Assembly (NCBI GenBank): GCA_037349315.1
Contig: JBAIAC010000006.1
Location: forward strand, 55,176,501-55,240,500
Source: Chelydra serpentina
Taxonomy: Eukaryota; Chordata; Testudines; Chelydridae
Length of the DNA stretch: 64,000 bases
Direction of reading: 5' to 3'
Shown here: one piece after another, positions 57,008 through 64,000 of the stretch
How positions within the stretch are numbered: position 1 is the stretch's first letter
Layout: the number at the start of each line of letters is the position of its first letter
Position numbers and translations under genes: made by a program
Notes under the pieces: generated by a model
Database searches by the model: none
Told to the model about the DNA's origin: nothing
The model's input: only the letters and a program-made list of their open reading frames with translations

Positions 57008-57343
57008 CCTAAATCAGGGCCCTAAAATAGCTAATAGAATTTCAGATATTTTTAAGGTTCCTCATGTTGTTGTATATTTAGAGGTGCTTTCAAATATTAG
57101 ACTACCTCAAGTACATGCACAGTGTCCAATCAGTGGATGCTTGTATGCAGGTGGAAAGTGATTACCCTATGACAAGATGACTAAGTTATGTACACAAAAC
57201 TCCTCTTTAATGCCTTAAACATATAAAATAGGAGATAATTATTTTTAGGGATTTTGACCTTTTAGCCATGCCCTAAAATCATCAAATGGCAGTCTTTTCA
57301 GTAATTTCCCTGATAACTGTGTTAGAACCAGAGTGTTCCTTAG

Positions 57344-57412
57344 GGCCAGACCCAAAGCTCAGTGAGGTCAGGGGGAGTCATTTCATTGATTTCAATGGGC
57401 TTTGGATCAGGT
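57344..57412. repeat. Short imperfect palindromic repeat
   Basis: Left 'gggccagacccaaagctc' pairs with right 'gggctttggatcaggttc'. The centre contains 'cattgatttcaatgg'. Confidence 0.55.
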
Positions 57413-57696
57413 TCTACATCACTAGCAGCAGATGTGCCAAATTATGGTATTGGATCAAAACAGAAATCTATGCAAGATACAGAAATAAAAACAATCCTGT
57501 ACTGCTCCTTGATTTATTTTACAGCTATCGTTGAATGTAGCCGACATCCCAAATGTAGTAACAATCTCTTGAATTTGTGCTACTGCAATTTGATGAATAT
57601 TTCGATTGTTCTTTCAACTAACTGAAGAATAGGGAGTATTGGGGAAGTCTTCCAGGTACTGTAGACATCTAAATGAATGTTCTGTTTATCATTTGT

Positions 57697-57830
57697 AGAT
57701 ATTGAGGCCAGAAGGGTCCATTATGGTCATCCAGTCTGACCACTTGGATAACACAGCCCATTGTTTTCACTCATTGAATCTTGCATCTAGCTCAATGACT
57801 TGTGCATCAACTAGACGATCTATAGATGAG
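57697..57830 (-). mobile_element. CR1 LINE 3' fragment
   Basis: 'gatattgaggccagaagggt' and 'tcatccagtctgaccac' are the complement of the CR1 3' region, similar to 26963 onwards. Confidence 0.65.
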
Positions 57831-59240
57831 TGAAAGAGTGATCACACTTTCCTATGGCCAGGAAATTAAAAGAAATTAAAGGCCAGGTTTCCAAAGTGTC
57901 CAACCCCAAACTGTAATATAAGTAGAGTTGGTCAAAATGATTTTTTGGTCACAAAAAGCTGTTTCAGTGAAACCCATGTTTTTAGTAATATCATATCATG
58001 TATCATATTGATGAAAGTTCCTGTAGGGGGAGGAGGAATCTTGTTTCAGAGAGGTTTGTTTCAGAGAACTTTGAAAATTTGTGTTGGAATTTTAAAATGT
58101 TATTTTACATTATTTCATTATATGTCTGATGTTATAACAAAATATAATTAAAATACTCAATTTCTATTTTCTTTTAAAAATCTTTGTGGCACTTGTTGTC
58201 AATGTGTCAGACTGTTTCATTACAACACAAACAGGAGACATTTTGATAATAAAAAAGAAAATAAATTGTTTCAATCTGCACTAAACAGCAGCTGCCTTAA
58301 AGATTTTAAAGATAGTGAAGTAAAATTATAGATGCAATTTATTACAGGTCTTACAACACCTAAAGATGTATCCCTGGACTGAAAATACATAATGAATCCT
58401 AAATTCATTTTTATCCAGTGGTACTCCTAAATATGTACCTAAAGTTATACTGATTAAAATTCTAGAATGGTCAATATTTCAACACCCAAAATGAACTGTG
58501 AATAATCCAATATACTGTAATCTTATTCAGACCTTACTTTGATATGTTCTTTGTCCTCCTCCATCTTGTATAGTAGAACTTTGGAAGACAACAGAAGAGA
58601 GAGCATTTCTCTAAGTGTGGTGCTCTGCTACGCCAATTGTCGGAAGAGAGAATCAGTTTTTAATTACATTAACTTCATAGTATTAATGTTTTTACCTTTT
58701 GAGGGACTTGGTTTGAAGTGAAAGTGGTATTTTCTCTTCTTCCTATTGACTGCTCCTACTCAGCTGGACACTTATTGAAGGCCACAAATGAGGCTGAGAG
58801 AGACCTTTTAACCCTGAGATTTTCTCGGCATTGGAGAATCAAGCTATGAAGCAGCTGGGACAAGTATCAGGAGGTAATCAATTGCAAGAGTTGAACAAGA
58901 GCTTATCTCTTCAAGAGGTTCTAATTAGTTTTTATCTCTCTGTCTGGAATCCGAACCCACAAAGGGAGAAATGGAGAAATGATAATAAAGGTTTATTTAT
59001 ATCCATGCCTCGCCATCTGCTGGTGGTACAGGTGAGAACTCTTGCCTCCACCCACCTGATGAAAAAGAACGAAGAAACTGGTATGATGTTCAAAATATGA
59101 CACCTGTGTGGAAAAGTTGGTATGCAGCCAGGGACTAGAATAAACATGAATGCTATTGTTGTTATCCCAAAAGATAGCAGCTCAGCTCATTTCCCACTGT
59201 GGAGTCTGAGAGGATGAAAAACAACGTCACCAAGGATTTT
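57831..59240. other. No gene or repeat seen
   Basis: AT-rich; overlapping 89- and 71-codon frames on opposite strands at 58831-59147 have no recognisable motifs. Confidence 0.4.
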
Positions 59241-59265
59241 CTATCTATCTGTCTGTCTATCTATC
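59241..59265. repeat. (CTAT/CTGT)n microsatellite
   Basis: About six tetranucleotide units, CTAT and CTGT mixed. Confidence 0.9.
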
Positions 59266-60424
59266 CTTGCACAGAAATGAAAGCATGTTAAGCATGGACA
59301 TGGAAAGGTAGTTCTTAAAAACTCATGCTACTATTGTTTGTGTGTGATTGTTTCCGTGAGTAACAGGTGACAGTAAAAGTACATAAGCTTCATCTTTATC
59401 CAAACTCATGCCAAGACAGTTAATGAAGTGCCTCAGCTTTGGCTGAGTATGGCTTGTTAGCACACATGGAAATGCACACTCTCAAACCTCAGAGATGAAC
59501 TGACATGCACTGTATTTGCTCTTAATGGCCCCATTTGCTCTGGTGGTGTCATTCAGTCTCTCTTATTAATAGGTGCTGAAGGGGTTTCTATAAAAACAGC
59601 AAAGTTACTGTATTACCTTGTGTAATTGTATAGCTTGTTACAATGACATTATGAAGATTTGCATAGTTTCTGCAGTTATTATAGCTTTTTAAAATTAAAT
59701 TTAACATTTGACTCTCTCTATGTATTGTTTAGAGCTCATTGAATAATATATTTGAGATATAATACCGATATTCATTAAATTATTCAGTAACTATAGTTTC
59801 TAGTATAGTTTCTACCAGCAACTATCTAGTTTCAACCAGCAGGTTTAGGGCTTAAACTAGAGCATGTAAAATCATTGAAAATGTTAAAAGGTGTATCCCA
59901 ACTACAGTATCCCAACTATATCAGTATCTGCCACATTATCACTCTTGGTTATGCTACGAGACCTTCTCAGCCATAAGCTATACCTTCTAACACCCAGCGA
60001 TATTAAAGCTCAAGCTCTCCTTTTTCATCCATGCAAGTACATTATTGCTATTAATTTGATTTTAGGGCTACATTAGTTCCAGAACTGATTAAGATGTTTG
60101 CATAAAAATCCAATCTTGGATTTACCTGTGATTGTCATGGATTGATTGTGAATCTGATGAGATCTAGAGGACTCACTCAATCTATTAAAGGATCTTTCCG
60201 TACACACTTTCTGCTTTAATTATTTATTATTTGTATTCTGGTAGCATGCATATCATACTAGATGTTGTCCACAGATACAGGAAGATATAGTCTGTACTCT
60301 AATGAGAAGATTTCACGATCAAATTTGCATAAATATAATATTTTAGCAGACTCCCATTTAACAATCATATACTGAGTAGGTTGAGAATTTTGCAAAAGGC
60401 TTTGTCAAAATCCTGAAAACACTC
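59266..60424. other. AT-rich DNA, no gene
   Basis: 59560-59760 contains 'gatttgcatag' (octamer-like) among dense AT words and may be conserved non-coding DNA. No repeat was identified. Confidence 0.35.
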
Positions 60425-60449
60425 TGTGTGTGTGTGTGTGTGTGTGTGT
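60425..60449. repeat. (TG)n microsatellite
   Basis: About 12 TG units. Confidence 0.95.
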
Positions 60450-60816
60450 AAACAAAATTTAAAACTCTTTTTTTAAAGATACATTTTTCTGCATTTTTAG
60501 ATCATCTAGTCATCTACTTCTTGGAAATTTCTTTTTGAAGTACTGCTGATGACCAAAGACAGGATTTAAGATTAAGGAGAAGTTTTTCTTCTCCTAGAGT
60601 TCCCCCTCCTTGATTCATTCATTGACAAAATAAATCACCATCTAAAACATAACAATCCTTTCCTTCAACTTTCGGACCCGACCCTTGTTTTCCGTAAAGC
60701 ATGCTTTATTTTAATGGCTTGCCTCGTTATTTGTGTGTGCATGCACACACAGAGGTTATATATACACTACTGTTCTATCAAATCATTTCTAAAAAATCAA
60801 GTTTTTACTTGCTTAA
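60450..60816. other. No feature seen
   Basis: Short AT-rich gap before the LINE fragment. Confidence 0.4.
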
Positions 60817-61330
60817 TCACTGCTGCCTAACTAGTATCATGTGCTCAGGGAAGTCATAGCACACATTGGGGGTAGCATGGAGAAGACCCAGGAGAGGATA
60901 CCATCTCAAAATCCCAGTGAAGATAAAATGACAAGACAGAGAGGGGGATAGCATCAAAAGCAGCAGAGAGGTCAAGGAGGATGAGGAATAGATGTCCTGG
61001 AGATATGGCCTCAAGCATGTAATTGGAGACCATACTGAGAGCAGGTTCAGTAGAGTGGAAATGTTGGAAACCAGATTGGAAGAGATCCAAGATGGAATGG
61101 GAGGAGAGAAGATCGGTGTGCTTGTTGAAGACTGTGCATGAAATGATTTTTAAGATGAAGGGAAAGGACAGAGATAGGAGAGGAGTTGACATGCCAGGTG
61201 GGGTCAAGGGATATTTGTGTAAGGATAAAAAGGGAGTACGGAATACATGTAGTGGAAAGAAACCACAAGTCATGGACAATTTGAGGGAAGGGGTGAGTAC
61301 AGTGTTAATAAAAGTAAGGAAACAGGAAGG
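60817..61330 (-). pseudogene. L2-like LINE reverse transcriptase fragment
   Basis: Read on the minus strand, the frame at 61279-60854 contains FNKHTDLLSSHSILDLFQSG, then HSTEPALSMVSNY and LILLDLSAAFDA (the last near 60981-60950). This is the order of reverse-transcriptase blocks of L2 and related LINEs (Q-x-GF, HSTE, LDLSAAFD). The F-A-D-D half of the active site is not present. It is a fragment of one old copy with frameshifts and no 3' tail. Confidence 0.8.
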
Positions 61331-62260
61331 GTGGGGTGTTACTGATGCATGAATTACAATGCTGAAAAGTATCTAATTAAAAATAGAACCAATAGTGCAA
61401 TTTATCCAGGGAAAATATTGAGCATATAGCATTCCAGTCAATGAAATTTTAAGTTCCAGATCCTTAACTATGCCAGTTTTCTAACAGGATTTGGCCCCAA
61501 GTTTACTGTTGTCATCATGACAGAGGTTTTTAAAAGTCAACATTTCTGTTAGAGATACTATTGCAAAGGACTTAATTAACTCTGACAGAAGTCAATTGGA
61601 CAATATTACTCTAGAGAATACAACTTAGTTAAAAGGAAAACATTGAAAACAGAGTCACATCATCCTCATCCTTTTCATGAATCATTAGGCAAATATATTC
61701 ATAGGCACATATAATGAATCAAGCAGTTTTGAACCCTATGAATGTAAAAAGTAAGTGTGGAATACATCAGTGGCATACTGAACAAAATCTCAATTTTATC
61801 TCAGTCACTACAGAACATGATGGATTAATTCAAAGAAACAAAGAGCACAGCAGCATAACCCAGGAGAGTTAAAGGATCAAACTAAGTTAAGGTTCTGGTT
61901 AGTCAGGCAACAGCCATTTAAAATTAGTGAGGAAATATAAGTGGGCTGAAAGTAAAGAAAGACTCAAGATACTGGGGAGCTGTGCAGTAAACATGTTGGC
62001 TCATATAGTGAAAACAGCAAAATGTGTCCTTACCTCATATTGTCCATTTTCGATTTTGGGCCATAACTGGATTCAATTCCAAACACTTGTTTCCCTTTTC
62101 CCTAGCTTTGACACATGGGGCACATTATGCAAGGTTTAACTTGTAAATACTTTTGCAAATGTCGGGTTGTTTTATATACACATATGATTGGTGTTCTCTG
62201 TATATCTTAGAGTATGGTAATTATACTTAAAAATAATCAGCCTTTTGATAGTCTCAGGCA
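61331..62260. other. No gene or repeat seen
   Basis: AT-rich DNA. The 70-codon frame at 61927-62139 has no recognisable content. Confidence 0.4.
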
Positions 62261-62580
62261 GGAACATAAGCCATCCTGGGTCAGACCAAAGGTCCATCTA
62301 ACCCAGTATCCTGTGTTTTGCCATTGGCCAATGCCAGGTGCTCTGGAGGGAATGAACAGAACAGGTAATCAGCAAGTGATCAGTCCCCTGTCTCCCATTC
62401 CCAGCTTCTGGCAAACAGAGGCTAGGGACACCATCCCTGCCCATCCTGGCTAATAGCCATTGATGGACCTATCCTCTATTAATTTATCTAGTTCTTTTTT
62501 GAACCCTATTATAGTCTTGGCCTTCAAAACATCTTCTGGCAAGGAGTTCCATGGATTGACTATGTGTTGTGTGAAGAAAT
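62261..62580 (-). mobile_element. CR1 LINE 3' end
   Basis: The plus strand starts 'ggaacataagccatcctggg' and continues 'tcagaccaaaggtccatcta' and 'ggctagggacaccatccctg', the complement of the CR1 3' region. The right end encodes on the minus strand the C-terminus of the CR1 second frame (VNPWNSLPEDV, GFKKELDKL). The copy stops at about 62580. Confidence 0.85.
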
Positions 62581-64000
62581 ACAGATCACCACAGAGCTGC
62601 CCCTTGGCTGGTTCACCGCTTACGAGATGACACAAATAATAATGCAATAAGAGCAAGATTTGACAAAGATAATATTGAGATTACTTTGAGGGTTGTGTGT
62701 ATGCATGAGGGGAGGGAAAGCTGAAAGTTCTTCGCATGTGGCAGCATAGATCCCATGTTAGGTGCACATGCACCTCATGCCTGCAAGTTTGGAAAATTTT
62801 GAATTGCAGTGTTTGTAAGGATCACGCCTGTGCAGTACACATCCTCATACCTCTCATCTCAGGACACAAAGGACATGGTGGCCACAACTATCCCTTAGTT
62901 CTCTTTTACCATCCATGGTGTCCAACACGCTATCCCTGAGTGCTTGCTACATCTTGATTAGGAATTTCTACCTACCTTTAAGGGGACTGGGAAAGATAAT
63001 TAAACCAGTACTACTTTGTTAGGTGTGCCTCACCACTGTTGTGCCTCATAGTGGACACAAATCCCCTGAGTTTAAGCCTGTTCATCTGTGACTGCCTCAT
63101 TCCACTCACCAATGGCCTCAATTGCCTATTTTTCTCGGGAGGTGAGGTACTGTGACCTAACAGAATCCCACTGCAAGAAGGCAAGGGGCTCACTGGTATT
63201 TGGTAGTGAGTTTCAACTGACCTGATCAGTTCAGTCTACCCCAACTCAGTTATGTCAAAACCTGTATCTAACAGGTGTCATCCCCAAAACCTCAAAAGAC
63301 CCTTTAATGTAGGAAAGGAATAAAAGTATACCAAAGATGCCTGTTGGGCCATCTGGTGCACCCTGAAGAGTCAGGAAGAAGCAGCAAACTCTGCTCCTGA
63401 GAATTGTCATGGGGCTTGATCTAGCATCCAGTAAAAAGGCTCCCATTAATTTTCATAAACACTGGATCAGGCTGAAAGAATAAAGGTTCAAGCCACCAGA
63501 AACCTGTTTCTCACTCACAAATATATCAAAGAGATGTCTCAGGAGAGAGGCATGTTGGGATCTCACTTAGGTTCTAGGGTCAAACATCTTGGGAAGATGG
63601 ACTGGTGATGAAAGTCAGCAGAAAATTGGGCAACCAAAATACATGAGACTGGATTTTTTTCTGATAAATATTTGGGTCCCTGAACAGGCTGACATTTAGG
63701 TTATTCAGGACAATTTTTTATTTATCTGTTACATCCCTAGTTATTAGCTGGTATTGTGCTCAGGAGTAGCCACTACTTGTGAAACCACTGAATGACTAAT
63801 ATTTGTCTTTTTTTAAAAGTTCCTCCTCAGGTGGATTTTTGCAGACTATCACAGTTCAAAAAATAAGCTATGACAAAGGGTGATAAAATTACGATATTAG
63901 ACCTACAAAGGAAAATGACAAGTTTTTTGACAGACAAAAGGAATGGAAGTTTGGATAAAAGTTAATGTAGAGAAATGAGGGGGTGATTACTGGATGTTAT
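62581..64000. other. No gene or repeat seen
   Basis: The last 1.4 kb has only short frames and no recognised repeat ends. Confidence 0.4.

Overview
The window reads as non-coding DNA from a vertebrate nuclear genome, most likely a turtle or another archosauromorph reptile. No intact host gene, tRNA, rRNA or CRISPR array can be supported. The assignment rests on the repeat mix, recognised from general knowledge of sauropsid repeats: CR1 LINE fragments with the family's 3' sequences, Penelope-like elements with a GIY-YIG endonuclease, many short non-autonomous hAT elements, GC-rich LTRs, Ty3/gypsy remains and tRNA-derived SINE heads. The window is AT-rich overall, with GC-rich islands that coincide with repeats and not with genes.

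Layout. 1-8.5 kb: a Penelope-type hairpin (602-761), an unclassified repeat (about 2.29-2.69 kb), LTR-like DNA with a GC-rich tandem array (2.7-4.14 kb), a 42-bp block shared in inverted orientation (2.39 and 5.60 kb) and an LTR-like element (7.64-8.42 kb). 8.68-12.8 kb: a decayed CR1 LINE on the plus strand, then a broken Ty3/gypsy copy on the minus strand with gag, protease, reverse transcriptase and RNase H remains still in order. 13.6-14.2 kb: one unassigned 190-codon frame, the longest in the window. 16-31 kb: a TTAA-bounded hairpin element, an LTR inside a SINE, a cluster of inverted tRNA-like modules, a solo LTR with an exact 5-bp target duplication, a CR1 fragment with an apparent micro-inversion, and two hAT elements, one of them nested. 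31-45 kb: LTR-like sequence joined to a CR1 tail, a hAT nested in a MITE, a 427-bp miniature LTR retrotransposon (36186-36612), a perfect hairpin near 38 kb, a Penelope hairpin with a 14-bp target duplication and another probable solo LTR. 45-64 kb: two hAT elements, a repeat-like block with an internal direct repeat, two further Penelope insertions (one encoding the endonuclease domain), a pogo-like MITE, an L2-like reverse transcriptase fragment and a CR1 3' end.

There is no gene network here; what can be read is the order of insertions. Target-site duplications are visible for the four Penelope insertions, the five hAT elements, the solo LTR at 24 kb and the miniature LTR element. The last is the most interesting object: two LTRs of about 175 bp, a primer-binding site close to that for tRNA-Pro, a 74-bp interior, a purine tract and a 4-bp target duplication, with no room for any protein. 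Family names come from recognition, not database searches; boundaries without a stated target duplication are approximate.
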